Shown here: piece after piece, positions 1 through 8,444 of the stretch | Layout: every line of letters starts with the position of its first letter | How positions within the stretch are numbered: position 1 is the first letter of the stretch | Assembly (NCBI GenBank): GCA_902825855.1 | Contig: CADECW010000016.1 | Span: forward strand, 6,691-44,740 | Direction of reading: 5' to 3' | DNA length: 38,050 nucleotides | Origin: an uncultured Rhodospirillales bacterium | Lineage (GTDB): Bacteria; Pseudomonadota; Alphaproteobacteria; Reyranellales; Reyranellaceae | Translations under genes and position numbers: made by a program | Notes under the pieces: model-generated | Told to the model about the DNA's origin: nothing | What the model saw: the letters and a program-made list of their open reading frames with translations, nothing else | The model's database searches: none

Positions 1-37
1 CGCCATCGGCCCCTTCAGCCCACACTGAGGAGACATC

Positions 38-553
38 ATGACCACGACCCGCCGCTCGCTTCTCGCGGTCCTTGCCGCCGCGCCGATGCTTCACACAGCT
101 GTCGCGCACGCACAGGATGCCCTGCCTGACGCTCGCTTCGTCGGCTTCGCGCAGGCCGTCAACGATTTCGAGATCGCCTCCGGCAACCTGGCGATGCAAC
201 GGTCGGCCAACGAGAACATCCGCGGCTATGCCAGCCGGGCGATCGCCGAGGCCAACGAGAATGCGTCGGCACTGTCGAAGTCGCGGTCGGAAGCCGGTGT
301 CTCCTATGCGCCGGACGGCAGCATGGGGCCCAAGACGCAGAACCTGCTGGCCCAACTCAATGCGCTGCAGGGGCCTCAGTTCGATGCCGCATTCGCTCAG
401 GCACAGCTCTCGGTGATGACGGATGCCGAGGCGCAGTACGGCGCCTACTCGCAGAACGGCAGGAGCGGCCCGCTGCGGCGCTACGCCCAGAACGTGCTGC
501 CCAAGTCGAAGATCCAGCTGGAGTACGCCCGACGCAACGCCGGCGGCCGCTGA
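38..553 (+). CDS. DUF4142-type exported protein
   Basis: The 171-residue product starts with a twin-arginine-like or Sec signal peptide (basic TTTRR, a hydrophobic stretch, and a probable cut after AHAQ near residue 26). The mature part is an all-helical domain that reads like DUF4142: a FVGFAQAVNDFEIASGNLA segment, central helices rich in Ala, Gln and Asn, and a final helix. DUF4142 proteins are small periplasmic or outer-membrane-associated proteins of unknown role, often stress-related. The start is supported by a GAGGAG ribosome binding site a few bases upstream. It converges on the GH25-like gene, whose stop lies 12 bases away. The family call comes from recognition only; no function is inferred. 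Confidence 0.75.
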   Translation: MTTTRRSLLAVLAAAPMLHTAVAHAQDALPDARFVGFAQAVNDFEIASGNLAMQRSANENIRGYASRAIAEANENASALSKSRSEAGVSYAPDGSMGPKTQNLLAQLNALQGPQFDAAFAQAQLSVMTDAEAQYGAYSQNGRSGPLRRYAQNVLPKSKIQLEYARRNAGGR

Positions 554-565
554 CACCTCTCTGCC

Positions 566-1381
566 TCAGGTGGCTGCGCCCCAGAAGCGCCGGAGCGCGG
601 ACGCATCGCCGTTGAACAGGTTTCGATCGCAGTGGCTGACGCCCTGCACGATGGTGGTCTGACCGTAAGCCGGGCGTCCCGCGCTCTCGTCGCCTGCATA
701 CTGCCAAAGCCGCCATCCCGTTGCCTCCCACGCCAGCGGCACCTCGGGCGAGTCGTGGTAGTCGGCGACCCATAGGCCGCAGCGCGCGAGGATCGAGGCC
801 GAGGTGATACGGGCGCCGAGACTGAGGCCTGAATTGGGCAGCGGTTCGCCGTTGGCCCAGGTCGGATGCACGTAGACGATCGGCAGTCGCCCGGTGGCGT
901 CGGCGACCGCACGTACGAAGGCTTCACCCTGCTCGAGCGACATCGAGTTCGACGGATTGTTCTCATTGGCCTCGAGGTCGAGCGCCAACAGGGTCCGCGG
1001 GCCCGGCCGCGCCATGGAAAGGAAGAACGCTGCCTGCCGCTCGCCTGGCATTTGCCCAGTACCGAAATGGTAGGCGCCCCACAGCAGGCCCGCCGCTTCG
1101 GCCTGCGATCGCCGCCCGGCGTAGGCGGTGTCGGCATAGTCGCCGCCTTCGCTTGCCTTGTGGATGACGCCGAGAATGCCGCTCTGTCGTACCTGACCGA
1201 AGCTCGTGACGGTCACGCTTCGGCTAAGGTCGATCACAGCGTCGAGGCCGAGCGATGCGCGATCCGGCGGCGGCGGGGCGATCGGCATCTGATAGGGCGG
1301 CGCATTCGTCTGGTTGATGCTGCAACCTGCCGCTGCCGAAGACGCGAGACTCGATGAAAGTAGGGCTCTGCGAGAGATCAT
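566..1381 (-). CDS. GH25-like lysozyme-fold lipoprotein
   Basis: The 271-residue protein has a short basic N-terminus (MISRRALL) and a lipobox-like SSAAAGC near residue 19, so it is probably a lipoprotein. The rest reads like a glycoside hydrolase family 25 (muramidase) TIM barrel. It begins with an Asp strand (AVIDLSRS), followed by GVIHKASEG, then WGAYHFG, then the acidic pair in LALDLEANE (the DxE catalytic motif of GH25), IVYVHPTW, and near the C-terminus WRLWQYAG. GH25 enzymes cleave the MurNAc-GlcNAc bond of peptidoglycan. The enzyme would act in the periplasm or, if acquired, on other cells. It lies 46 bases downstream of another putative lipoprotein gene on the same strand. No good ribosome binding site is visible before the ATG. 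Confidence 0.75.
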   Translation of the reverse strand: MISRRALLSSSLASSAAAGCSINQTNAPPYQMPIAPPPPDRASLGLDAVIDLSRSVTVTSFGQVRQSGILGVIHKASEGGDYADTAYAGRRSQAEAAGLLWGAYHFGTGQMPGERQAAFFLSMARPGPRTLLALDLEANENNPSNSMSLEQGEAFVRAVADATGRLPIVYVHPTWANGEPLPNSGLSLGARITSASILARCGLWVADYHDSPEVPLAWEATGWRLWQYAGDESAGRPAYGQTTIVQGVSHCDRNLFNGDASALRRFWGAAT

Positions 1382-1427
1382 TCATCCGACAGTAGGAGGG
1401 CTGGAACGCGCCGTGTCCAGCCTCGCA

Positions 1428-1964
1428 TCAGTCTGTCGATTGCCGATTGGCCGGCCGCTGACCGGCAGCTCTGGCGGCAGAGGACATGAACAGGTACTGG
1501 TCCGCACCCGCGGCGATACCTTCCTTGAATACGACGATGGCGCGCGCCTGGTCGCCTGCCTTCCAGAACGCCTCGGAGACATCTCGATAGACGATGCCGG
1601 TGGCACTCGCCCTTATCATGGGGTCCGTCAGGCTCAAGGCGCCTTTGGCCTGGATGAAGCTGCCTTCTCCGGCACGCCTGTCGCGGTCCAGGATCTGGTA
1701 CGACGCCAGCGCGCCGTAAGCCAGCGCCAGCGTCCCGCACTCGACCCTGTTGGTTGGCGAGCATTTATCGGAGAATCGCTCGACCTCTTTCTTCGCCAGG
1801 CTTACCGCCGTTTTCTGGTCGCCGGCATCGGACGCTTGCAGGGCGGCCACCTGGTAGGAGTCGCTGGCGCAGGATGCCAGTAGCGCCAGTAGCGATAGAC
1901 ACGCCGCGACCACGACGACGTTCGTGAGCGCAGGCATTCGGAGAAGCGGCAAAATCGATAGCAT
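1428..1964 (-). CDS. putative lipoprotein, helical repeat-like, unknown function
   Basis: The 178-residue product has a hydrophobic N-terminus ending in LLALLASC, a clear lipobox, so it should be lipidated on that Cys. The remaining 140 residues are predicted helical, with alternating Ala-rich segments (SDAGDQKTAVSLAKKEVERF, then FWKAGDQARAIVVFKEGI) that resemble tetratricopeptide-like helical pairs. Two further Cys residues (CSPTNRVEC) may form a disulfide. I do not recognise a specific family. The start is uncertain: an internal ATG at 1937 gives a more typical lipoprotein signal length, and neither start has a strong ribosome binding site. It may be co-transcribed with the downstream GH25-like lipoprotein gene. 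Confidence 0.6.
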   Translation of the reverse strand: MLSILPLLRMPALTNVVVVAACLSLLALLASCASDSYQVAALQASDAGDQKTAVSLAKKEVERFSDKCSPTNRVECGTLALAYGALASYQILDRDRRAGEGSFIQAKGALSLTDPMIRASATGIVYRDVSEAFWKAGDQARAIVVFKEGIAAGADQYLFMSSAARAAGQRPANRQSTD

Positions 1965-2108
1965 AGTGCAAGGGAGATAAAACGTTGAACATGCTCATGT
2001 CTAATGTTTCCCCTTTCGTGCCGCCTCTCGGCTCGGCGCCCTACTGACAGCGGGCGTTCTGGCCCATACTCCCCGTCGGCTCCAAGACACCACTGGGGGA
2101 AGGTCGAC

Positions 2109-2885
2109 ATGGATCTCCATCTGCGCGGCAAGACCGCTCTCGTTACCGGCGCCTCCAAGGGCATCGGGCTCGCCTGCGCCAGGCAGCTCGCCGAGGAAGG
2201 GTGCCATCTGCACCTCGCGTCGCGCACCAAGGCCGACCTCGAGCGCGCCAAGGAGCAGATCCAATCCCGTCACAACGTGTCGGTGACGGTCCACCCGGTC
2301 GATCTCAGCAACGGCGACGCCGCGCGCTCGCTGGCGGCGGCCTGCAGCGATATCGACATCCTGGTGAACAATGCCGGCGCGATTCCCGCCGGTGACCTGC
2401 AGACGATCGACGAGACGCGTTGGCGCGACGCCTGGAATCTCAAGGTATTCGGCTACATCAACCTTTGCCGCGCCGTCTACCCCGCGCTCAAGGCGAAAGG
2501 CGGCGGCGTCATCGTCAATGTTCTCGGCGCGGCTGGCGAGCGGCCGACCTGGGGCTACATCGCCGGCAGCGCCGGCAATGCCTCGCTGATGGCCTTCACC
2601 CGCGGCATGGGGGGCACCAGCCTGGTCGACAACGTGCGCATCGTCGCCTGCAATCCCGGCCTGATCAGCACCGAGCGCATGGAGACGATGCTGCGCGCGA
2701 CCGCTGCAACCAAGCTCGGCGATGCCGGGCGCTGGAGGGAGCTGATCCCCAAGCAGCCGCCGGTCGGAACCGCCGAGCAGTGCGCCGATCTCGTGGCCTT
2801 CCTCGCGTCGGACCGGGCCTCGCACATCGCCGGCACGGTCGTCACCATAGACGGCGGCGCGGCGCACTATGCCGGGGTCCTGTAG
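2109..2885 (+). CDS. SDR-fold protein lacking the canonical Ser-Tyr-Lys residues
   Basis: The 258-residue Rossmann protein belongs to the short-chain dehydrogenase/reductase family. TGASKGIG at residues 13-20 is the nucleotide-binding loop, NNAG at 87-90 is the structural motif, Asn110 of helix 4 is present, and a C-terminal GTVVTIDGGA segment is typical. The catalytic site is odd. Aligned by eye with FabG-type enzymes, the catalytic Ser falls on Gly140, the Tyr on Gly153 and the Lys on Asn157 (segment YIAGSAGNASLMAFTR). The protein may bind a dinucleotide without normal carbonyl reduction, or use other residues such as Tyr150. The start at 2109 is chosen for the GGGGGAAGG site just upstream; the longer in-frame reading from 2004 has no such support. 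It is divergent from the lipoprotein gene. Confidence 0.85.
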   Translation: MDLHLRGKTALVTGASKGIGLACARQLAEEGCHLHLASRTKADLERAKEQIQSRHNVSVTVHPVDLSNGDAARSLAAACSDIDILVNNAGAIPAGDLQTIDETRWRDAWNLKVFGYINLCRAVYPALKAKGGGVIVNVLGAAGERPTWGYIAGSAGNASLMAFTRGMGGTSLVDNVRIVACNPGLISTERMETMLRATAATKLGDAGRWRELIPKQPPVGTAEQCADLVAFLASDRASHIAGTVVTIDGGAAHYAGVL

Positions 2886-3032
2886 CTGGGATGCTGCAGA
2901 AAACTGGGTTCCCAAAGAAATTTGCAGGCGTCGTCCTGAAACGCGCATTTAAGACCCGGCAGCCCAGCAACTTTCCAGCCGCGACCGAGTTGTTCAGCCA
3001 GGCGGCACCAACAGCCGCCGGCAAAGGAACCC

Positions 3033-3332
3033 ATGTTGTCGCGTGGCCTGTCGGCCCTCCTGATCGCCGGTTCCCTCTCGCTCGCGGGAGGTGCCCAAGC
3101 CTTCGATCGGACCTGCAAGCTTGCGCAGGAGACGCCGGGACAGGACGCAGCCCGCTGCATGGCGTCGATGACGGCTCCCGAAACCGTCGTCTATGGAACG
3201 CTTTCCGACCATGGCGAGCGTTACGACGCGCAGGGCAACCCGGTCGATCGCCAGGGCAACGTCATAGCGGTTCCCGCAGGACGCTCGGGATCGATTCGGG
3301 AAGTGTTCGTACTCGACCCCGTGCGACGCTAG
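3033..3332 (+). CDS. small secreted protein of unknown function
   Basis: The 99-residue product starts MLSRGLSALLIAGSLSLAGG, a clear Sec signal peptide with likely cleavage after GAQA (residue 23). The mature part has two Cys residues (TCKLAQ and ARCMAS), which could form a disulfide in the periplasm, followed by a polar region rich in Gly, Asp and Gln (YDAQGNPVDRQGNVIAV). An AAGGAA ribosome binding site precedes the ATG. I do not recognise a family. The gene stands alone between the SDR gene and the convergent GMC oxidoreductase gene. Confidence 0.6.
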   Translation: MLSRGLSALLIAGSLSLAGGAQAFDRTCKLAQETPGQDAARCMASMTAPETVVYGTLSDHGERYDAQGNPVDRQGNVIAVPAGRSGSIREVFVLDPVRR

Positions 3333-3354
3333 GCCTGAGAGCCGCTTCAAGCCC

Positions 3355-4998
3355 TTAAGCTGCCGATTTTCGCTGTTCCGTGTGGACGGCGGTCAACACC
3401 ATCTCCGAGCATTTTTCGCCGATCATGATGCACGGCGCATTGGTATTTCCGCTGGTGAGCGTCGGCATGATCGAGGCATCGGCGACTCGCAGGCCCTGCA
3501 GGCCGTGCACGCGCAGTTCGTTGTCGACCACGGCCATCGGATCGCCGCCCATCTTGCAGGTGCCTACCGGATGGTAAGTCGTCTCGGCATTGTTGCGTAC
3601 CCACTCGATGATCTCGTCATCGGTGTTGAGGTGCGCGCCTGGTGCAATCTCCTCGCCGGTAATCTCTTTCAGGGGTGAAGTCGCCATCAGCTCGCGGCCT
3701 TTTCGGATAGCTGCCAGCAGGCCCTCGCGGTCGGCACGGGCCGACAGGAAGTTGAAGCGGATGGCCGGCGGCTCGGCCGGGTCTGCCGATTTGATGTGCA
3801 CGGAGCCGGTGCTTTCCGAGCGCAGCACATTGACGTTCATGGTGATACCGCGGCGCTTTGCGACGCGGCGCTCACGACCGACCATTTCGTAGAGGAACGG
3901 CAGAATCGAGATGGTGGCGTCGGGCGATTCGAGCCCGGGCCGTGTGCGAAAATACATTCGGATCGGCACCGACGTCGTCGCCAGGAAGCCCTCGCCCCAC
4001 AGCGCGTACTTCAGCGCCTCGCGCGCGAGCCTCCAGCCGCGCGCGTTGTCGTTGAAAGTAGCGTTGCGTGCCGTGATGGCGAACTTCACGCGCGGCGAAT
4101 AGTGGTCGCGCAGGTTCTCGCCGACGCCTTTCAACTCGTGCGCGGGCACGATGCCGAGCGAACGCAGGCGCTGGCTCTGGCCGATGCCCGAGAGTTCCAG
4201 GAGCTTGGGTGAGTTGATGGAGCCGCTGCAGACGATGACCTCGTGCTCGGCCCGCGCCTCGCGCTTCTGGCCGTTCACGAGATAGCGCACGCCGACGCAG
4301 CGCTTGTCCTCGAGGACCAACGTCTCGGCAAGGGCACCCTGCTCGATCGCGAGGTTGCGACGGCCGCGCGCCGGGTCGAGGTAGCAGAAGGCCGTGCTCT
4401 GGCGACGACCTTTGGCGATCGTCACCTGAGACATGCCGATGCCTTCCTGGGTCTCGCCGTTGAGGTCGGGATTGAACGGCAGCCCGATCCTGTCGGCCGC
4501 CTCGATCATGGTCTCGAGCAACGGGATCTTGTGGCGCGGCGTGTCGGTGACGCGGAGCGGTCCTTTACGGCCGCGCAGCGCGTCCGAGCCGTTGTCGTAG
4601 TTCTCCATCCGCTTGTAGACCGGCAGCACGTCCTGCCAGCTCCAGCCGCGATTGCCGAGCTGCGCCCAGTGATCGTAGTCCTGCGCCTGGCCGCGGATAT
4701 AGACCATCCCGTTGATCGAGCTGGAGCCGCCCAGCATCTTTCCGCGCGGTACTTCTATGCGGCGACCGCCCGAGCCCTCGTCGGGCTCCGAGGAGAAGCA
4801 CCAGTTGACGGCTGGCAGGTCGATCATTTTGGAGACGCCGACCGGCACGCGCGACCAGAAGTAGTTCGAGCCCTCGGTGCCGGCCTCGAGCAGCAGCACG
4901 CGATGGCTGCCGCTCTCGCTCAGCCGCGCGGCGACGACGGCGCCAGCCGAGCCCGCGCCGACGACGATGTAGTCATATAAGCTTGTGCTGTTCGTCAC
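3355..4998 (-). CDS. GMC family FAD-dependent oxidoreductase (choline dehydrogenase-like)
   Basis: The 547-residue enzyme is of the glucose-methanol-choline family, which oxidises alcohols with FAD. Visible features are the N-terminal FAD loop GAGSAG at residues 14-19, then E(38)AG. The GMC signature around residues 84-103 (PRGKMLGGSSSINGMVYIRG) follows, with the C-terminal active-site pair His476 (YHPVGTCKMGG) and Asn518 (TLTSGNTNAP). Length is typical of BetA-like dehydrogenases, but the substrate cannot be read from sequence. I place the start at a GTG (4998) preceded by GGGGAAA. The open frame continues upstream to 6249, but that part is antisense to the luciferase-like gene and shows no family similarity. 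The gene is divergent from that monooxygenase across a 183-base region with several inverted repeats. Confidence 0.9.
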   Translation of the reverse strand: MTNSTSLYDYIVVGAGSAGAVVAARLSESGSHRVLLLEAGTEGSNYFWSRVPVGVSKMIDLPAVNWCFSSEPDEGSGGRRIEVPRGKMLGGSSSINGMVYIRGQAQDYDHWAQLGNRGWSWQDVLPVYKRMENYDNGSDALRGRKGPLRVTDTPRHKIPLLETMIEAADRIGLPFNPDLNGETQEGIGMSQVTIAKGRRQSTAFCYLDPARGRRNLAIEQGALAETLVLEDKRCVGVRYLVNGQKREARAEHEVIVCSGSINSPKLLELSGIGQSQRLRSLGIVPAHELKGVGENLRDHYSPRVKFAITARNATFNDNARGWRLAREALKYALWGEGFLATTSVPIRMYFRTRPGLESPDATISILPFLYEMVGRERRVAKRRGITMNVNVLRSESTGSVHIKSADPAEPPAIRFNFLSARADREGLLAAIRKGRELMATSPLKEITGEEIAPGAHLNTDDEIIEWVRNNAETTYHPVGTCKMGGDPMAVVDNELRVHGLQGLRVADASIMPTLTSGNTNAPCIMIGEKCSEMVLTAVHTEQRKSAA

Positions 4999-5059
4999 GA
5001 TTCGCGTTTCCCCGATGGGCGAGCTTGCGCATTCCTCACCTGGCCTAGCAAGGGGAAGT

Positions 5060-5136
5060 GTCCGCGCAGCGGACGGACGGCCATGGACCGCCGAATCGTT
5101 GTCGCCTATGACCTCTCCCTCGGCGTATGACGCCGA
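5060..5136. promoter_or_regulatory. inverted repeats in the GMC/LLM divergent promoter region
   Basis: The 183-base region between the divergent GMC and luciferase-like genes contains two perfect short inverted repeats. GTCCGC-GCA-GCGGAC lies at 5060-5074 and TCGGCGT-ATG-ACGCCGA at 5120-5136. A weaker TCCCG/CGGGA pair follows at 5142-5158. Their centres are 61 bases apart. They could be operator sites for a shared regulator or small hairpins. In GC-rich DNA such repeats also arise by chance, so this is only suggestive. Confidence 0.3.
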
Positions 5137-5181
5137 CACTTTCCCGGTGAAATCGGGACGAGCATGGGGCGGAGGAGAAAC

Positions 5182-6216
5182 ATGGAATTCGATGTCATGA
5201 CGCGCGCCACGACGTGGGACAACGTGGCCAGCCTGGCACGCCGCACCGAGGCCGCGGGCTTCTCCGGCATGCTGTTCACGGAGGGCCACCAGGTGCCGTG
5301 GATGAATATCGCGGCCGCCGCCCTGGCGGCGCCGTCCCTGCATTTCTCGACCGGCATCGCCATCGCCTTTGCCCGCAGCCCGATGGTTACGGCCGAGATC
5401 GCCTGGGAGCTGGCGCAGAACACCAAGGGCAAGTTCCGGCTGGGCCTGGGCAGCCAGGTGAAGGCGCATATCACCCGGCGCTACGGCAGCCCCTTCGACA
5501 AGCCCGCGCCGCAGATGAAGGACTATGTGCAGGCGGTGAAGGCCTGCCTGAAAGCCTTCCGCCGCGAGGGCCCGCTGCAGCATGACGGCCCTTACTACAA
5601 GATGAACCTTCTGACCGAGCAGTGGACGCCGCCTCGACACGCGTTCGAGGATGTCAAGGTCGACATCTCGGCGGTCGGACCGATCATGCTGCGGGTGGCG
5701 GGCGAGGTCGCCGATGGCGTGCATGTCCATCCCATGCATTCCATGCACTACATCAAGAATCGCCTGCTGCCCGGCGTCACCGAGGGCGCCAGGCGGGCCG
5801 GACGCGATGCGAAGGACGTCGACCTGATCGTTCCGGTGATCGTCGCGGCCGGCGACACGCCGGAAGAGCGCATGACGCCGATCAAGGAGGCGAAGACCAC
5901 CATCGGCTTCTACGGCGCCACGCCGAACTACGCCTTCCAGTTCGATGACCTGGGCCATGCCGGCCTGCGCGACAAGCTGAGCGCCTGCCTGAAGTCCGGC
6001 GACAGCGCCGGCAGCCAGACCCTCATCACCGACGAGATCCTGGATCAGTTCGCCATCGTGGCGCGCTGGGACGATGTCGCCGACCGCATGCTCGAGCGCT
6101 ACAGGGGGATCGCCTCGCGCCTGGTGATCTACCTTGCCTCGCACTGGCGCGAGGTCGATCCCAAAGTACTGGAGCGCTGGGGTGAGGTCGCACGCGCCGT
6201 GCGCAAGGCCGGTTAG
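5182..6216 (+). CDS. LLM class flavin/F420-dependent oxidoreductase, TIGR03617-like
   Basis: The 344-residue protein has a bacterial luciferase-like (TIM-barrel) monooxygenase fold. The sequence closely follows the TIGR03617 type as I recall it: MEFDVMT at the start, EAAGFSGMLFTE, then the diagnostic FARSPMVTAEIAWELAQ, and FRLGLGSQVKAHITRRYG around residues 90-107. Known TIGR03617 members are annotated as F420-dependent, mostly from Actinobacteria, but in Proteobacteria the cofactor could be FMN; no F420 gene is present here. The start at 5182 is supported by GGAGGAG eight bases upstream; the ATG at 5164 lies before that site and is rejected. The divergent GMC oxidoreductase may share its promoter. 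The substrate is unknown. Confidence 0.85.
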   Translation: MEFDVMTRATTWDNVASLARRTEAAGFSGMLFTEGHQVPWMNIAAAALAAPSLHFSTGIAIAFARSPMVTAEIAWELAQNTKGKFRLGLGSQVKAHITRRYGSPFDKPAPQMKDYVQAVKACLKAFRREGPLQHDGPYYKMNLLTEQWTPPRHAFEDVKVDISAVGPIMLRVAGEVADGVHVHPMHSMHYIKNRLLPGVTEGARRAGRDAKDVDLIVPVIVAAGDTPEERMTPIKEAKTTIGFYGATPNYAFQFDDLGHAGLRDKLSACLKSGDSAGSQTLITDEILDQFAIVARWDDVADRMLERYRGIASRLVIYLASHWREVDPKVLERWGEVARAVRKAG

Positions 6217-6291
6217 AGGAGTGCTGCGAGCGATCTCGCGTGTGAACAACGAGTTCTCGCAATCAGCGTTCGCTCAGCGCATGCTCCGGCC

Positions 6292-6654
6292 ATGAACAGC
6301 AAAGCGATCCTCGCCGCCCTCGCCTCTTCAGCCCTCGCCGCCTGCCAGTCCGCCAGCCAGATGGACCAGCGGCCACCGACCTGGACGGCCGCCTACCAGG
6401 CGCCGTGGGAGCCGCTGGCAAACTGCATCGTGGCACGTTCCCAGCGGCCGCTGCTGACCGTGACTCCGACCTTCTCGTCGGGCAGTGCGCAGATCGTCGT
6501 CGCCAATGCGGCTGGCGGCGTGATGGGCACGTTCAATATCCGCGGCTTGCCCGGTGGCGGCACCGAGGTCGCCTACCGCAGCGTCTATGGCGGGCCGACC
6601 ACCGACGCCGGCGGGGACGCCAAGGACATCGCCGATCGCTGCGCGCGGCCATGA
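6292..6654 (+). CDS. small putative lipoprotein of unknown function
   Basis: The 120-residue product begins MNSKAILAALASSALAAC, a lipoprotein signal with lipobox LAAC, so Cys18 would be lipidated. The mature protein includes a PWEPLANCIVAR segment and a Gly/Thr-rich beta-like region (VVANAAGGVMGTFNIRGLPG), ending with DIADRCARP. Two mature Cys residues could pair. No family is recognised. There is no clear ribosome binding site in front of the ATG. It converges on the Baeyer-Villiger-type monooxygenase gene with a 29-base gap. Confidence 0.55.
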   Translation: MNSKAILAALASSALAACQSASQMDQRPPTWTAAYQAPWEPLANCIVARSQRPLLTVTPTFSSGSAQIVVANAAGGVMGTFNIRGLPGGGTEVAYRSVYGGPTTDAGGDAKDIADRCARP

Positions 6655-6683
6655 GGTAGTGCGGGCTGCAGGGCCACGCCCGT

Positions 6684-8309
6684 CTATCTGAACATCAACT
6701 CGCGATAACCGCCGGCCGCCACGTCGCCGGTGCGTCTGCGGTACTCGACCGCGCCTCCGTAGTAGCCCAGAACTCGACGCACCTGGCGGCCTTCGACGTT
6801 GCGATTGACGCCGGTCTGCCAGGAATTGACCTCGGCGAACAACAGTCCCTCGACGGCCTGCTCGACTTCGGCGACCCACGCCGCCACTTCACCTGCGCGC
6901 GGTTCGACACGGGACAGGCGGTTGTCGCGCATGAATCTCACGAGGTCGGTGATCCAGTCGACCAGTTCCTCGATGTTGCGCGGGATGTTGCCGCGCGCGG
7001 TGTGCGGGCCAAGGACCATCAGCATGTTGGGGAAACCTTCCGCCATCATCCCGAGAAAGGTCCTGGGCGTAGCGACCCAATCGTCCTTGAGGCGTCGGCC
7101 ACCGGGGCCGACGATGTCGATACGGTCGTAGGGACCGGTGACGCCGTCGAACCCGGTGGCATAGATCAGTATGTCGAAGGCGAAGTCCTCGGCGCTGGTC
7201 CGGACACCTTCGGGCGTGATGCGCTCGATCGGCGTCTCGTTGATGTCGACCAGCCGCACATTGGCCTGGTTGTAGACCTCGAAATAGCGGGTCTCGAGCG
7301 GCAGGCGACGCGTACCGAAACCGTGGTCCTTGGGAGTGAGCTTGTCGGCGACCTTGGGATCGCGCACGCGCTCGCGTATCTTCTTGGCCATGAAGGCGCT
7401 GGCGAGCGCGTTGGCCTTCCTGTCGGTCAGGACGTCGGCGAAATTGCCGACCCAGATGCCGAAGCCGGGCTCGCCATAGAGCTTCTCCCAGAACGCCTCG
7501 CGCTCCTCGGCCGAAACCTCGAGCGCCTTGCGCGAATCGGTCTGGTGGATGAAGCAGGTGCTGGTCTGCCGACAACGCTCGAAGATCTCGGCATAGGAGG
7601 CCTTGATCCTCTTTTGCTCCTCCGGGGTGATGCGCCGGTTGTGCAGTGGCGCAGCCCAGTTGGGCGTGCGCTGGAAGACCGTGAGATGGCCGACTTCCGC
7701 GGCGATCGTCTGGATGACCTGGATGGCGGTCGCCCCGGTGCCGATGATGCCGACGCGCATGTCCGCAAGCGACACCCCCTCACGCGGCCAGCGCGCGGTG
7801 TGGAAGGCCCGGCCCTGGAAGCTGTCGCGGCCGGGAATGTTCGGCAGGGTGTAGGCCGAGAGCGGCCCCAGAGCGGTGATCAGGAGCCGCGCCCTCGCCT
7901 CCTCGCCGTTCTCGAGCTTGATCGTCCAGCGATCATCTGCCTCGTCGAAGCGCGCGGCAACGACGCGGCAGCCGAAGCGGATGTCGCGGCGCAGATCGAA
8001 CTTGTCGGCAACGTAGTTGAGGTAGCGCAGCGTGTCGGGCTGGGCCGAGAAGTGCTCGGGCCACTCCCACTCCTGCAGCAGTTCCTCGGAAAAGGAGTAG
8101 CCGTACGACCAGCTCTCGGAATCGAAACGCGCGCCGGGGTAGCGGTTCCAGTACCAGGTGCCGCCGACATCGGTGCCGGCTTCGAAGACCAGCACGCGAA
8201 GGCCGAGGCCGCGCAGGCGATGGAGCTGGTAGAGGCCCGCGACGCCGGCGCCGATGATGATGACATCGGGTTCCGCGGCCTTGTTTGCCGGCGCTGCTGA
8301 AGCTTTCAT
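6684..8309 (-). CDS. Baeyer-Villiger-type flavin monooxygenase
   Basis: The 541-residue enzyme has two Rossmann motifs, GAGVAG (residues 20-25, FAD) and GTGATA (190-195, NADPH). Between them, at residues 164-175, is FQGRAFHTARWP, which fits the FxGxxxHxxxW(P/D) fingerprint that marks Baeyer-Villiger monooxygenases. GGTWYWNRYPGARFD near residues 49-63 is also typical. Such enzymes insert one oxygen next to a ketone to give an ester or lactone, using NADPH and O2. Length agrees with cyclohexanone and phenylacetone monooxygenases. I chose the ATG at 8309, with GAGG just upstream, over a GTG at 8336. The native substrate cannot be told from sequence. Confidence 0.92.
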   Translation of the reverse strand: MKASAAPANKAAEPDVIIIGAGVAGLYQLHRLRGLGLRVLVFEAGTDVGGTWYWNRYPGARFDSESWSYGYSFSEELLQEWEWPEHFSAQPDTLRYLNYVADKFDLRRDIRFGCRVVAARFDEADDRWTIKLENGEEARARLLITALGPLSAYTLPNIPGRDSFQGRAFHTARWPREGVSLADMRVGIIGTGATAIQVIQTIAAEVGHLTVFQRTPNWAAPLHNRRITPEEQKRIKASYAEIFERCRQTSTCFIHQTDSRKALEVSAEEREAFWEKLYGEPGFGIWVGNFADVLTDRKANALASAFMAKKIRERVRDPKVADKLTPKDHGFGTRRLPLETRYFEVYNQANVRLVDINETPIERITPEGVRTSAEDFAFDILIYATGFDGVTGPYDRIDIVGPGGRRLKDDWVATPRTFLGMMAEGFPNMLMVLGPHTARGNIPRNIEELVDWITDLVRFMRDNRLSRVEPRAGEVAAWVAEVEQAVEGLLFAEVNSWQTGVNRNVEGRQVRRVLGYYGGAVEYRRRTGDVAAGGYRELMFR

Positions 8310-8444
8310 GCCTCGATGATAGGCGACAGGCGCCACGTCAGTCGCCGGTGTCCTCCGCTACCTTTTCGCCCAGCGCGAGGTGGTTGGGCGCGGCCCCACC
8401 GCCCAGCCACAACCAATGTGGCCGGGCGATGCCGAAAACATCAG

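Noticed and set aside
2001..2948. A 315-codon minus-strand frame opposite the SDR gene
   Set aside because: The translation has no recognisable domain and lies opposite a clear Rossmann protein with a good ribosome binding site.
4999..6249. N-terminal extension of the GMC oxidoreductase frame to give a 964-residue protein
   Set aside because: The added part is antisense to the well-supported luciferase-like gene, has no family similarity and is explained by low stop-codon frequency in GC-rich DNA.
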